Assembly (NCBI RefSeq): GCF_029697505.1
Contig: NZ_JARJEF010000002.1
Span: 1-64,000, forward strand
Length of the DNA stretch: 64,000 nucleotides
Direction: 5' to 3'
DNA from: Pseudophaeobacter profundi
GTDB lineage: Bacteria; Pseudomonadota; Alphaproteobacteria; Rhodobacterales; Rhodobacteraceae
Shown piece after piece: positions 8,575 through 17,944 of this stretch (its first letter is position 1; the number at the start of each line of letters is the position of its first letter). Under the pieces are notes generated by a model. It did no database searches. It was not told where the DNA came from and saw nothing but the letters and a program-made list of their open reading frames with translations. A program made the position numbers and the translations under genes.

Positions 8575-8909
8575 CCCTGGTCTGGGGCTTGCGAAAATTG
8601 CCTGTGCTGCTTGGTAGCCTGGCCCTTGTGGTCGCGCTGTGGGCGCTACTGGATCTGATCGGTGAGCGTCGCCGCCTTGCAGCAGATCTGGCCCAGACCC
8701 AGACACGTCTGCGCGCCGCCAGGGCAGAGCTGGCACAGGCGGCCGCGGCTGCCCGCATTCACCGCGCCCATTTGGACCGCGCCGCAGATGAGGCGCGGCG
8801 ATGGTCGGAAATTATCAATGATTTTAAACAGATGGAGGGCCGCGATGCGCCTTTATCCCCTTTGCTGGGCCGTACTGCTGAGCAGCTGTTCCAGCGCTCT
8901 CCCGGATGA
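8571..8909 (+). CDS. Inner-membrane spanin (Rz-like)
   Basis: A 112-residue protein with one N-terminal membrane anchor (about residues 9-30, LPVLLGSLALVVALWALLDL), then an Arg/Ala/Leu-rich coiled coil (about 33-75) and a short Pro-containing tail. This is the architecture of phage i-spanins such as Rz, which link the inner and outer membranes in the last step of lysis. The chosen GTG start overlaps the endolysin stop (GTGA) and has GAGG eight bases upstream. The second half of the gene contains the o-spanin start in another frame. Sequence identity to named Rz proteins is not evident, so the call rests on topology and synteny. Confidence 0.72.
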   Translation: MTLVWGLRKLPVLLGSLALVVALWALLDLIGERRRLAADLAQTQTRLRAARAELAQAAAAARIHRAHLDRAADEARRWSEIINDFKQMEGRDAPLSPLLGRTAEQLFQRSPG

Positions 8910-9093
8910 GCGAGCCGGGCCAATCCCGGTGCCGTCCGATCTGTTGCAGCCCTGTCCAGGCTATCAGGGGCCGACGCCCCGCAGCGAAGGCCAGCTGTCG
9001 GATGCGCTGATCGCAGAGCTGCGGGGGCGGAGCTGTGCCAATGCCAAACTGGCAACGGTAGAGGAAATACTTGCGGCGCCTGCTGCGCAATAG
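8845..9093 (+). CDS. Outer-membrane spanin lipoprotein (Rz1-like)
   Basis: An 82-residue lipoprotein starting at an ATG with GGAGGG five bases upstream. The signal peptide ends in a lipobox LSSC with the lipidated cysteine at residue 15. The mature chain is short, proline-rich at first (GPIPVPSDLLQPCPGYQGPTP) and has two more cysteines. It starts inside the i-spanin gene in the +1 frame and overlaps it by 65 bases, the nested Rz/Rz1 arrangement of two-component spanins. It would sit in the outer membrane and bind the i-spanin across the periplasm. Confidence 0.72.
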   Translation: MRLYPLCWAVLLSSCSSALPDERAGPIPVPSDLLQPCPGYQGPTPRSEGQLSDALIAELRGRSCANAKLATVEEILAAPAAQ

Positions 9094-9136
9094 GGCGGGA
9101 AGTCTCTGGCCCGCCAAAGCCAGTCAGTGGGCAGGA

Positions 9137-9532
9137 TCAGCTTGGCGGGTTCCCCGGAGATTGCGGCGCATCATCGCAGATTTCGTACCAGCCCGGTTTT
9201 TCAGAGGTAAATTCGTGAAACTGGTTTTGCAGCGCAACCGGCGTATCCAGGGCATTTGCGGCAATGGGAAAGCTATCTTCCTCGGACAGGATTTCGCCCA
9301 GCGATGTGCCGCATAGTCTGCAAAAACAACGATGATATTTATATGGGGCCGCCGGGTGATACAGCGCGACCTGTTCCTTGCCGGACACCCATCTAAGATC
9401 ATCCCGTTTGACAAAGACAATTGCGCTGGCGCCAGCTTTTCGGCAGCGCGTGCAGTGACAGGTGCCCAGCATGCTTGGGATGGCCTGGAGTTCGAACTTA
9501 ACTGTTCCACAACAACAGCTTCCGGTGATCAT
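9137..9532 (-). CDS. GFA-family (glutathione-dependent formaldehyde-activating enzyme-like) zinc protein
   Basis: A 131-residue protein with the GFA/CENP-V fold cysteine pattern: GSCCCGTVKFE near the start, TCHCTRCRKAG at about residues 24-34, and CFCRLCGTS at about 69-77. These cysteines bind two zinc ions in the family. The family is named after a proposed glutathione-formaldehyde activity, but most members have no shown substrate. It faces the lysis cassette convergently and stands divergent from the hydrolase gene at 9727. Function beyond zinc binding is unknown. Confidence 0.85.
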   Translation of the reverse strand: MITGSCCCGTVKFELQAIPSMLGTCHCTRCRKAGASAIVFVKRDDLRWVSGKEQVALYHPAAPYKYHRCFCRLCGTSLGEILSEEDSFPIAANALDTPVALQNQFHEFTSEKPGWYEICDDAPQSPGNPPS

Positions 9533-9726
9533 TTATGTTACCTCTTCCAAGATGATTATTACGAATGACAGGAACATTAAGTGAACATTTACCTGGGCGC
9601 AATCATGTTTGTCTGCATTTTTGGCAGGGCGCATCAGGCGGCAATTGGCTGGAATTAGACGATTTATATATTCGGCCGCCGCGTTTGCCGTTAAAAACGA
9701 TCTTGAGGGAAGCCAAGGGAAGCCAG

Positions 9727-11421
9727 ATGAATTACTCCGGGGCAGGCGTGGACAGGCAGCGAGCAGACATCGAGAATGGGCGCAAAAAACTATTGTGGTG
9801 GCAGCCATCACTGGCAGGGCTCTATTTCGGAGCCCTTTTTTGCGTTGCGACATTCTGGCCGTCTCTGTTGCCACGCCCCTGGGTGTTTCAGGGGGTGTTG
9901 TCGGGGCTGGTCTTTGCGCTTGGCTACGGCACTGGCACCGTTGGTCTTTGGCTTTGGCGCTATCTGGAATTGCCGCTGCTGCCGCTAAGGTGGCGCGCGC
10001 GCATGTATTTGGTGCTGGCCGGTTCCAGCGCGGTTGTCGCGGGCTATACCTTCTGGAACGTGGCCAACTGGCAAAATGTCACCCGTGGCCTGATGCAGAT
10101 GCCCAAGGTCGAAGAGAGCTATTACCTGCAGATCACCCTGATTGGCCTGGGCATCGCCTTGTTGCTTATCCTGCTGGGTAAAGTGTTGTATCTGGCCCTT
10201 GCCTGGGCGGCCGCATTGCCACGCCACTATGTGCCACGCCGTATCGCCTCTTTATTGGGGGCGCTGGCCTTTCTGGGGCTACTGGTCATTGCTGCAAACG
10301 ATACCCTGTTGCAACGTACAATCGCCGCGATCGACAGTGCCCAGGCACGTATTGATATCTCTGACCCGCCCGGCGCTTTTGCCCCGCAAGAGCCGCAGCG
10401 TTCGGGCAGTGCCCGATCGCTGATCGATTGGGGGCAACTGGGGAAGGCGGGCAAGCAGTTTGTCCATGAAGGCCCACGCCGCAGCGATATCGAGGCCTTT
10501 AGCAACAGGCCAGCGCAAGAACCGATACGTGTCTATGTGGGGCTCCGCTCGGCGCCGACACCACTGGCGCAGGCGCAGCTGGCCTTGCAAGACCTGCAAC
10601 GCACTGATGCCTTTTCGCGCAAGATACTGGTCATTGCGACGCCAACCGGAACTGGGTGGCTGCAAAATGGCGCAATTGCACCGCTCGAATACATGCATGA
10701 CGGCGACATCGCCACTGTGGGGGTGCAGTACTCATACCTGCCCAGCCCGCAATCCCTGCTGCTGCAGCCCGGATTGGTGCAAGAATCCGCATCCATCGTG
10801 TTTGACGTGATCTATAATTACTGGAAAACCCTGCCAGCCGAGACCCGCCCGCAGCTCTATCTCTTTGGCTTGAGCCTGGGATCTTTGGGGTCTGAAACAT
10901 CTGTGCCGCTCTATGCCTATGTAAGCGACCCATTTCACGGTGCTCTCTGGGCTGGACCGACCTTTCGCAACCCGCTGTGGAAACGGGTGCAGCGCAATCG
11001 CGATCCGCAGTCACCGGCCTGGCAACCCCGCTTTGAAAACGGCGGGCTGTTTCGTGCCTTTGGCCCCGGCATGATCGCTGCCGACCAGCAACAGGGCTGG
11101 AGCCCCATTCGCACCGTATTCCTGGCCTACCCATCGGACCCGATTGTCTTCTTTGAGGAAAACATGTGGTCGCGAGCGCCCGCCTGGATGGGGCAGAACC
11201 GGGGCAGCGGTGTGTCATCGGGCTTTACCTGGGTACCTGTGGTGACGTTTTTCCAGGTGGCACTGGATATGCTGTCGGCGGCTCGGGTCCCGGCCGGGCA
11301 CGGGCATAACTACGCGGTGCGTGATTACACAGAGGCATGGGCCGTCGTGACAGGGCGCGCCGACTGGACGAGCGACCAAACCGAGCGTTTGCTTTCGCGG
11401 GTGGCAGATGAAGGCTGGTAG
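9727..11421 (+). CDS. Membrane-anchored alpha/beta-hydrolase family protein
   Basis: A 564-residue protein. The N-terminal third holds about five hydrophobic segments, and the C-terminal domain (about 260 onward) is an alpha/beta hydrolase with the nucleophile elbow LFGLSLGS (Ser383) and a late HGHNY histidine. This two-part design matches the family annotated as alpha/beta-hydrolase N-terminal plus catalytic domain (DUF2319 group), of unknown substrate. The frame runs back to 9565, but ATG 9727, preceded by AAGGGAAG, starts just before the soluble lead (MNYSGAGVDRQR) and the first helix. It is likely an inner-membrane esterase or lipase-like protein. No operon partner is evident. Confidence 0.8.
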   Translation: MNYSGAGVDRQRADIENGRKKLLWWQPSLAGLYFGALFCVATFWPSLLPRPWVFQGVLSGLVFALGYGTGTVGLWLWRYLELPLLPLRWRARMYLVLAGSSAVVAGYTFWNVANWQNVTRGLMQMPKVEESYYLQITLIGLGIALLLILLGKVLYLALAWAAALPRHYVPRRIASLLGALAFLGLLVIAANDTLLQRTIAAIDSAQARIDISDPPGAFAPQEPQRSGSARSLIDWGQLGKAGKQFVHEGPRRSDIEAFSNRPAQEPIRVYVGLRSAPTPLAQAQLALQDLQRTDAFSRKILVIATPTGTGWLQNGAIAPLEYMHDGDIATVGVQYSYLPSPQSLLLQPGLVQESASIVFDVIYNYWKTLPAETRPQLYLFGLSLGSLGSETSVPLYAYVSDPFHGALWAGPTFRNPLWKRVQRNRDPQSPAWQPRFENGGLFRAFGPGMIAADQQQGWSPIRTVFLAYPSDPIVFFEENMWSRAPAWMGQNRGSGVSSGFTWVPVVTFFQVALDMLSAARVPAGHGHNYAVRDYTEAWAVVTGRADWTSDQTERLLSRVADEGW

Positions 11422-11833
11422 CCTGTCTACCTGCACCGTGAAACCGAGGCTGCGGCCCGCGTGGACCTGCTATCTTCTGCGGGGGATCTGCCTTGATGCA
11501 GGGCGGCCAGCGAAAAGAAAAGCACCGGTGTGCGAATCTCTGGTGCCGAAAAAAAATTGCTCTTGGAAGGTGGGTTTCGCTGGGTGCAATGCTGCTTTGA
11601 TCCCTGTGCAGGCGGTAGGTGAAGTAGTTCACTCAACTTTACCGCTTTCTTTCCAAAAATTGATTTTTGGCACCGGATTTCAGCGGGAAATTGCGTATTT
11701 TTCGGCCATGTGCGCAAAAGCCAATTTCAAGACTGCGCCGCAAAAAAACTGCTTGATATATCCGGGCCGAGGTACGGATCCCTGGGATGGGGGGATCTTG
11801 CACCGCAAAAGTTCAATCAGGAGACTCAAGACC
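11422..11833. other. Long leader region upstream of the porin gene
   Basis: 412 bases in the same frame as the porin but without coding character. It is AT-rich for this genome, with A/T tracts near 11540-11560, 11650-11700 and 11740. A long regulated 5' region is usual for porin genes, where OmpR-like regulators or small RNAs may act. No clear operator or -35/-10 pair could be assigned. Confidence 0.45.
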
Positions 11834-12952
11834 ATGAGCACCAAATTCGCTTTGCGCAGCAGCGCGGCCGTTGCGACCGCCCTGCTGGCCGCACCAGCCT
11901 TTGCTGGCCCCACCTATACCAATGACAACGGCGGTAGCTTCCGCTGGTATGGTCAGTTCAACCCATCCTTCCAGTCTTATGACGATGGTGTAGAAGACTA
12001 CAGCCGCGTTGTTGACAACTCTTCCTCCAACTCGCGCATCGGGTTCTGGCTGGAGCAGGCCTTTGGCGAAAACACGCTGAAGTTCCACTTTGAAACAGCC
12101 TTTGGTCTGCGCGCCTCTGATGGGGTGGATCAGGCTGGCACAGGCCAAAACCTGAGCTGGAGCCGAACCAACCTGCGCCACGTGGATCTGCAGTTTGAAA
12201 CTGCCAACTACGGCACATTCTCTGCTGGTCAGGGGTCTATGGCGTCTGACGGCGTCACAGGGGCTGACTTCTCGGGCACCGGTCTGGGCGCGGGTGTATC
12301 CGTAGGTGATATTGGCGGCGGCTATGCCTTCCGCACCGCAAGCGGCGCTGTAAGCGGCGTGACCGTTGGTGATGCCTTCACCGATCTGGATGGCAGCCGT
12401 CTGGGCCGGATCCGCTATGACAGCAACAACTTTGCTGGTTTTGTCTTCTCGACATCCTACGGCACAGACATCCTGGGCACCAACAACGACCGCGAAACCT
12501 ATGACGTTGCGGTACGCTACGGCAACGATGAGCTGGGTGCCTTTGCACTGGATGCGGGTCTGGCGGCAGCCTGGACAGAACAGACCGGCAAGCAGGATCG
12601 TCGCGATATTTCCGGTTCGGTGTCGCTGTTGCACCGTGACACCGGCCTGTCGATGACACTGGCCGCAGGGGATCGCGATATCTCGGGCAACTATGGCTAT
12701 GCCAAGCTGGGATATTCGGCCAACCTGATCAACGCGGGCAAGACTTCGTTCTCGGTCGATTACTATGACGGTTCTGATCTTGTGACCACTGGTGATACCT
12801 CCGAATCCTGGGGTGTTGCTGCGGTTCAAAAGATCGACAATCTGAACCTGGAAACCTACATCGCTTACCGCGATTATTCCTACGCGGACACGTCGGGGAC
12901 CAGCTACCAGGATTCCAACGTGATCCTGGCTGGCGCTCGCTGGAAGTTCTAA
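11834..12952 (+). CDS. Outer-membrane porin
   Basis: A 372-residue porin. It has a signal peptide (ALRSSAAVATALLAAPAFA, cleaved before GPTY), alternating beta-strand sequence throughout, and the terminal aromatic signature ARWKF, with a final Phe, for outer-membrane insertion. It resembles the general porins of Rhodobacterales (trimeric, 16-stranded type), which pass small solutes. The upstream frame is open for another 400 bases, but the ATG at 11834 with AGGAG about 11 bases before it begins the signal peptide. A strong terminator follows at once, so it is monocistronic. Confidence 0.9.
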   Translation: MSTKFALRSSAAVATALLAAPAFAGPTYTNDNGGSFRWYGQFNPSFQSYDDGVEDYSRVVDNSSSNSRIGFWLEQAFGENTLKFHFETAFGLRASDGVDQAGTGQNLSWSRTNLRHVDLQFETANYGTFSAGQGSMASDGVTGADFSGTGLGAGVSVGDIGGGYAFRTASGAVSGVTVGDAFTDLDGSRLGRIRYDSNNFAGFVFSTSYGTDILGTNNDRETYDVAVRYGNDELGAFALDAGLAAAWTEQTGKQDRRDISGSVSLLHRDTGLSMTLAAGDRDISGNYGYAKLGYSANLINAGKTSFSVDYYDGSDLVTTGDTSESWGVAAVQKIDNLNLETYIAYRDYSYADTSGTSYQDSNVILAGARWKF

Positions 12953-13001
12953 AGATCTAACCATGCTTGCCCCAGGCCGTTCCCTCGGTTCCTGGGGCAG
13001 A

Positions 13002-13035
13002 GGCACGTCCCCCATGCGGGGGGCGTGCCTTTTTT
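13002..13035 (+). terminator. Rho-independent terminator of the porin gene
   Basis: Stem GGCACGTCCCCC / GGGGGGCGTGCC with loop ATGC, followed at once by six T residues. It lies 50 bases after the porin stop and is one of the strongest terminators in the window. Confidence 0.92.
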
Positions 13036-13184
13036 GTTTTTGGCAGAATTTTGTCAGTAAATTCGGCTTTGAGAGACTGAAACCGGCAATCCCCCTTGCA
13101 CCGCGCCGCCAGTAACAATAGAAGGCCTCAAATTGTCTGGGGGTGTTGCCTGCGCGCGCGCCCCGAATCTCTATGGGGTATAGG

Positions 13185-14516
13185 ATGCAGGTCACCGAGA
13201 CGCTGAACGAAGGTCTGAAACGCGGCTACGCCATCACGGTCACTGCTGCCGAGCTGGACGCCAAGGTCAATGAAAAGCTGGTTGAAGCCCAGCCAGAAAT
13301 CGAAATGAAGGGCTTTCGCAAAGGCAAAGTTCCTATGGCGCTGCTGAAAAAGCAGTTTGGCCAGCGCATGATTGGCGAAGCGATGCAGGAAGCCGTCGAC
13401 GGTGCCATGAACAAGCATTTCGAAGACAGCGGCGACCGCCCAGCGATGCAGCCCGACGTCAAAATGACCAATGAAGATTGGAAAGAGGGCGACGACGTCA
13501 ACGTCGAGATGTCCTATGAGGCGCTGCCCGAAATTCCTGAGGTCGACCTGTCTGGTGTGACCCTGGAAAAGCTGGTTGTGAAGGCTGAAGAAGAGGCCGT
13601 CACCGAAGCGCTGGAAAGCCTGGCAGAAAACGCCCAGGAATTCGAAGCCCGCGAAGCAGGTGCTGCCTCTGAAGATGGTGACCAGGTTGTCATCGACTTC
13701 CTGGGTAAAGTGGACGGCGAAGCCTTTGAAGGTGGCGCAGCAGACGATTATCCGCTGGTTCTGGGCTCCAACTCCTTTATTCCCGGTTTTGAAGAGCAGC
13801 TGGTTGGCGTGAAAGCCGAAGAGGAAAAAGACGTTACCGTTTCTTTCCCCGACGACTATCAGGCCGAGCACCTGGCCGGCAAAGAAGCCGTGTTCTCTTG
13901 CACCATCAAAGAGGTCAAGGCCCCCAAGGCTGCCGAGATCAACGACGAGATGGCCAAGAAGTTCGGCGCTGAAGACCTGGAAGGCCTGAAGGGCCAGATC
14001 CGCGAACGTCTGGAAGCAGAATATGCTGGAGCCGCCCGCGCCGTGATGAAGCGCGCGACCCTCGACAAGCTGGACGAGCTGGTCTCCTTTGACCTGCCGC
14101 CGTCGCTGCTGGAGGCCGAAGCCAAGCAGATCGCGCATCAGCTGTGGCACGAGGAAAACCCAGATGTCGAAGGCCATGATCACGCTGAAGTAGAGGCCAC
14201 TGAAGAGCACACCAAACTGGCGTCCCGCCGCGTGCGTCTTGGCCTGCTGCTGGCAGAGCTTGGTCAGAAAGCCAAAGTTGAAGTGACCGACGCAGAGATG
14301 ACCCAGGCGATCATGGCGCAGGCGCGTCAGTACCCCGGCCAAGAGCGTCAGTTCTTTGAATTCATTCAGCAGAATGCCCAGATGCAACAGCAGTTGCGTG
14401 CGCCTCTGTTTGAAGACAAGGTCATCGACCACCTGTTTGAACAGGCCACTGTTTCTGAGAAAGAAGTTTCGAAAGAAGATCTTCAAAAGGCTGTTGAGGC
14501 CCTCGAAGAAGAATAA
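13185..14516 (+). CDS. tig: Trigger factor, ribosome-associated chaperone and peptidyl-prolyl isomerase
   Basis: A 443-residue trigger factor. The N-terminal ribosome-binding domain carries the signature KGFRKGKVP (about residues 41-50), which is GFRxGKxP of the family. The FKBP-like domain follows (about 160-245, with [14 protein letters not shown]), then the helical C-terminal chaperone domain. It binds nascent chains at the exit tunnel. The ATG at 13185 follows GGGGTATAGG and matches the normal family start MQVTETL. The long antisense frame over this gene is a shadow. Confidence 0.96.
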   Translation: MQVTETLNEGLKRGYAITVTAAELDAKVNEKLVEAQPEIEMKGFRKGKVPMALLKKQFGQRMIGEAMQEAVDGAMNKHFEDSGDRPAMQPDVKMTNEDWKEGDDVNVEMSYEALPEIPEVDLSGVTLEKLVVKAEEEAVTEALESLAENAQEFEAREAGAASEDGDQVVIDFLGKVDGEAFEGGAADDYPLVLGSNSFIPGFEEQLVGVKAEEEKDVTVSFPDDYQAEHLAGKEAVFSCTIKEVKAPKAAEINDEMAKKFGAEDLEGLKGQIRERLEAEYAGAARAVMKRATLDKLDELVSFDLPPSLLEAEAKQIAHQLWHEENPDVEGHDHAEVEATEEHTKLASRRVRLGLLLAELGQKAKVEVTDAEMTQAIMAQARQYPGQERQFFEFIQQNAQMQQQLRAPLFEDKVIDHLFEQATVSEKEVSKEDLQKAVEALEEE

Positions 14517-14540
14517 TCTACAGTCTTCTTACTGTTTCAA

Positions 14541-14567
14541 AGGGCTGCCAATTGGCGGCCCTTTTTC
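14541..14567 (+). terminator. Terminator after tig
   Basis: Stem AGGGCTGCC / GGCGGCCCT (one G-U pair) with loop AATT, followed by TTTTT, 24 bases past the trigger factor stop. Confidence 0.85.
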
Positions 14568-14653
14568 GTTGTCCCAAAGGGACATACGCTCGCAGTAATT
14601 ACGTTTCAGCGCGGCGCTGCGCGGCTGGAAGGCCCCCCACATACCCGCTACGT

Positions 14654-14685
14654 CAAAGGGCCCAGCATTTTTGCCGGGCCCTTTG
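14654..14685 (-). terminator. Terminator after cpdB (minus strand)
   Basis: Arms AAAGGGCCCAGCA and the near-complement GCCGGGCCCTTT flank a five-base T loop. It lies about 40 bases past the cpdB stop. The A/T ends of the stem give a short T-run on the minus strand. Confidence 0.75.
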
Positions 14686-14725
14686 GGGAACTGTCATCAG
14701 GCAGGCGGGTGTCGCCGTGCCAGGT

Positions 14726-16684
14726 TCACAGATCAATGCGGAAGCGTGCAAACCCTTCCGGGCCTTCCCCGGCTGCAGAGATCGCTACCCCCCGGACGTC
14801 GCTGGCATAGTCACTGGCCTTGGGGCCGGTGTCGAACAGGACGCTTGTACCCGGCAGCGGCGCAAACCGCCAATTGGCATCGGCACGGGGGCTGATGGTG
14901 CCCTTTTCAACGATATAACGCACGATCACATCGCGGTTGGTATCCGGCCCTTCAAAGACAATGCTGTCGCCCTTGGCGCCGGGGAAATCACCGCCACCAG
15001 AGGCGCGGTAATTGTTGGTGGCGACGATGAACTGAGCCTCTGGATCAATGGGGGCGCCGTTGTATTCAAGCTTGGTGATGCGGCTTGCATCAGGGTTTTG
15101 CAATTCCCCTTTGGTGCTGAATTTGGAAGGCTGGCTCAGGTCAATCTGGTAGGTTACGCCATCCATCACATCAAAGTTGTAGCTGGGAAAGGCCGGATTG
15201 AGCAGCAGCTGGTCCGCCTTGCCGGGTTCGACCTGGTTGAAGATCCCGGCGGACCGTTCCAGCCAGTCCTTGACCTCGGCCCCGGTGACCAGAACTGCGC
15301 GGGCGGTGTTAGGGTAAAGATACAGATCAGACACATTCTTGATCGCCACATCGCCCTTGGGAACATCAGTGAAATAGTCTGGTCCGCCGCGCCCACCAGC
15401 CTTGAAGGGGGCGGCGGCTGACAGGATGGGCAGCCCGTCATATTCGGTGCCCTGCAGCATCTGGGCGATGTACCAGCTTTGCGCAATAGAAACGATCTGC
15501 ACCGAAGGATCATCGGCAACCAGTGCAAAATAGCTGTGCAGCGGTGCATCTGTCTTGCCGACTGCACGGCGCACATAGGCCAGCGTTTCCTCGTGTTCCT
15601 GTGCGGCTGCGGCCAGAACCGTTGCAGTGCTGTCGACCAGCGCGGTGATGGAACGGTCTTCGTTGCGTTTGGAAATAGGGCGCGCTTCGGAGGCATGGCC
15701 AACCACGCGCCAACCGCCTGCATCTCGTTCCAGCATCAGATCAATCAGGCCCAGGTGGCTGCCCCAATAGCCCCCCATGGTGGCGGGCTTGCCCTGCAAT
15801 GTGCCCTTGGCCACGTCGATGCCATCCAGCCCGTCGTATTTGGAGGAGGGAAACACCAGATGGCTGTGGCCGGTCATGATCGCATCAATGCCATCCACCC
15901 CGGCCAAGACCAAAGAGGCGTTTTCCATGCCATCGCTTTCGCGGGCCGCGCCAATACCGGAATGTGACAGCGCAATGATGATATCTGCGCCTTTTTCCTT
16001 CATTTCCGGCACATAGGCGCGGGCAGTTTGCAAGATGTCACGCGCCTGCACATTGCCTTCCAGATGGCGGCGATCCCAGTTCATGACCTGCGGGGGCACA
16101 AAACCGATCAGCCCGATCTTGATGGCGTGCTTTTGCCCGGCACCATCTGTCAAGGTCCGATCCATCAGCACATAGGGTGGCAACAGGGTCTTGTCATCTC
16201 GCGGGGCAGCACCAGTTTCCTTGGCGATATTGGCGCAGACGACGGGGAAATCCGCCCCGGCCAGCGATTTCATCAGAAACTCTAGCCCGTAGTTGAATTC
16301 GTGATTGCCCAGGGTAGAGGCATCAAAACCAACGGCGTTCATGGCAGCAATCACCGGGTGCAGATCACCGTCGCGCATGCCACGCTCATAGGCGATGTAA
16401 TCACCCATCGGATTGCCCTGCAGGAAATCGCCATTGTCGAGCAGCAGCGCATTGGTTGCCTCGGCGCGGATCTCTTTGACGAGAGAGGCGGTGCGGGCAA
16501 GGCCAACCGTATCGCGGGGCTTGTCCGCGTAATAGTCATATGGAAAGACATGCACATGCAGATCGGTGGTTTCCATCAGCCGCAGATGCACCTGATTGGA
16601 CGCCGCTTGCAGCGAAAACGGATGCAGCGCGATAAGGCCAGCACTGCCAGCAAGAAAGGATCGGCGGTCAAGGGTGATCGGCAT
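14726..16684 (-). CDS. cpdB: 2',3'-cyclic-nucleotide 2'-phosphodiesterase / 3'-nucleotidase
   Basis: A 652-residue periplasmic 5'-nucleotidase-family enzyme. A Tat-type signal with DRRSFLAGSAG precedes the metallophosphoesterase domain, which has METTDLHVHVFPYDYY (metal Asp and His), NGDFLQGNP, TLGNHEFNYG and GHSHLVFPS. The C-terminal nucleotidase domain has NNYRASGGGDFPG. It salvages phosphate and nucleosides from cyclic and 3' nucleotides. The start has GGGAG nine bases upstream. It is monocistronic with its own terminator. Confidence 0.92.
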   Translation of the reverse strand: MPITLDRRSFLAGSAGLIALHPFSLQAASNQVHLRLMETTDLHVHVFPYDYYADKPRDTVGLARTASLVKEIRAEATNALLLDNGDFLQGNPMGDYIAYERGMRDGDLHPVIAAMNAVGFDASTLGNHEFNYGLEFLMKSLAGADFPVVCANIAKETGAAPRDDKTLLPPYVLMDRTLTDGAGQKHAIKIGLIGFVPPQVMNWDRRHLEGNVQARDILQTARAYVPEMKEKGADIIIALSHSGIGAARESDGMENASLVLAGVDGIDAIMTGHSHLVFPSSKYDGLDGIDVAKGTLQGKPATMGGYWGSHLGLIDLMLERDAGGWRVVGHASEARPISKRNEDRSITALVDSTATVLAAAAQEHEETLAYVRRAVGKTDAPLHSYFALVADDPSVQIVSIAQSWYIAQMLQGTEYDGLPILSAAAPFKAGGRGGPDYFTDVPKGDVAIKNVSDLYLYPNTARAVLVTGAEVKDWLERSAGIFNQVEPGKADQLLLNPAFPSYNFDVMDGVTYQIDLSQPSKFSTKGELQNPDASRITKLEYNGAPIDPEAQFIVATNNYRASGGGDFPGAKGDSIVFEGPDTNRDVIVRYIVEKGTISPRADANWRFAPLPGTSVLFDTGPKASDYASDVRGVAISAAGEGPEGFARFRIDL

Positions 16685-16795
16685 TGTTCAGCTCCCAGTA
16701 TTGTTGTGCTCTGCGGGTACCCGAGAACGATAACAACAAAATGACAGGGAACGTGATGTTTTTTGCAACCCTTGATGGTGCCTAGGGGGCCGACC

Positions 16796-17275
16796 CTAGT
16801 TTACCAAGCCGGTTTCCTTCAACATGCCGCGCCGCTTGGCGGCGTAATAATAGCCACGTGAATAATGTTTGACTGCGGTGTCAAAATCACCATCGGACAA
16901 CAGCCAGGCGCCGCGCAGGTATTTCACCGAAAATTCAAGGTTGGTATCGGCATCCAATAGGTCTTTGGGCGCGCCACTAAAGCCCATGGAGCGCGCCGTT
17001 GCAGGTAGAATCTGCAGCAGCCCGTAGTAGGGGCGGTTCACGGCCGTGGGCCGGTGGGTGCTTTCACGGATGGCCAGGCGGTGCACCAGGGCAGGCGGGA
17101 CCTCGTAGTGATCGGACCAATAGTTGATGCTTTGGCGCAGCTCGGGGGTTTCGTTGGGATAGAGCGGAGGATTAAAACCTGGCTCTTCGGTGGCGGCACC
17201 ACAGGCTGACAGTGCAATGGCTGGTAATAGATAGGCAAGCAGGATCAGGGGCCTGCGAAGGTACTGTTGGATCAT
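16796..17275 (-). CDS. Lytic transglycosylase-like lipoprotein (SLT domain)
   Basis: A 159-residue lipoprotein: signal peptide with lipobox LSAC (Cys25), then a compact lysozyme-like SLT domain. The catalytic glutamate is in IRESTH (Glu71), followed by YYGLLQILPATARSMGF and AVKHYSRGYYY, which match SLT family 1 motifs. It would cleave peptidoglycan from the periplasmic face, perhaps for remodelling or insertion of envelope machines. It stands alone between cpdB and the glycine-zipper gene. Confidence 0.85.
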   Translation of the reverse strand: MIQQYLRRPLILLAYLLPAIALSACGAATEEPGFNPPLYPNETPELRQSINYWSDHYEVPPALVHRLAIRESTHRPTAVNRPYYGLLQILPATARSMGFSGAPKDLLDADTNLEFSVKYLRGAWLLSDGDFDTAVKHYSRGYYYAAKRRGMLKETGLVN

Positions 17276-17429
17276 GCTCTGGGCCTTTCCCTGTAACGCA
17301 GCGCAGCGCGCCAGCTGCGCCGGTTTTATCTAAGCTGGACCAAAAGCAAAAGCTGCCCGGTCGGGGATCGGCGGATTTTGGGGCATGGCGTACCATCACC
17401 TGCCCTAGTCTATGGGGACCTGTCCTTTG

Positions 17430-17798
17430 CTAGCCGGTGACAGGATGGCCGCGCTGCTGCATACATTGTACCAGATACTGGCGCTGCGCCTGCTTGACCT
17501 GGCTATCCGCCACTGCGGCACCGATGGCGGCACCAGCAAGTGCCCCAGCCAGAGCCTTGTCCCGGCTTTCGGTTGCCCCCACCAAGGCCCCTCCGGTTCC
17601 ACCGATGGCTGCTGTCTTGCCGATGTGACCCTGACCAACGCGGCGTGCTTCTGCCCGGCATTGGGCCTCATCGCTGTTGAAGTTGGCACCAGGTGAGCCG
17701 CTGACCATCAGCGGGGCATCTACGGGAACGGTGTCGCAGGCGGCAAGCGCCAGCAACAAAAGACCACCGCTGACAGATTTCAAGATACGTCCAGACAT
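17430..17798 (-). CDS. Glycine-zipper lipoprotein
   Basis: A 122-residue lipoprotein with lipobox LAAC near residue 20. A glycine/alanine-zipper segment, GGTGGALVGATESRDKALAGALAGAAIGAAVAD, broken here only by a short charged turn, could insert in or span a membrane. The C-terminal tail is Gln-rich with a conserved-looking Cys (QYLVQCMQQRG). Similar proteins are common and of unknown role, some in envelope stress. ATG 17798 has GGAG seven bases upstream, and the GTG two codons earlier is less likely. Confidence 0.7.
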   Translation of the reverse strand: MSGRILKSVSGGLLLLALAACDTVPVDAPLMVSGSPGANFNSDEAQCRAEARRVGQGHIGKTAAIGGTGGALVGATESRDKALAGALAGAAIGAAVADSQVKQAQRQYLVQCMQQRGHPVTG

Positions 17799-17884
17799 GA
17801 CCACACTCCTTCGAATTCACTGTGAATATGATACAGGGTAGATCGGGTGGGGCCAGATCGCCAAGCCCCAAAGGCAGCCAAGAC

Positions 17885-17917
17885 AAAAAAGGCCACCTCA
17901 TGCAGAGGTGGCCTTTC
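17885..17917 (-). terminator. Terminator of the rpsF-rpsR-rplI operon
   Basis: Stem AAAGGCCACCTC / GAGGTGGCCTTT with a five-base loop, 30 bases beyond the rplI stop, ending in a run of six T residues on the minus strand. Confidence 0.9.
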
Positions 17918-17944
17918 TCATTCATCAATCTGATCGGGGTGCGA

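Noticed and set aside
11813-13195. Long minus-strand frame opposite the porin
   Set aside because: Shadow of the porin; the plus-strand protein has a signal peptide and terminal Phe.
13128-14486. 452-codon minus-strand frame opposite trigger factor
   Set aside because: Shadow of tig, which is unmistakable on the plus strand.
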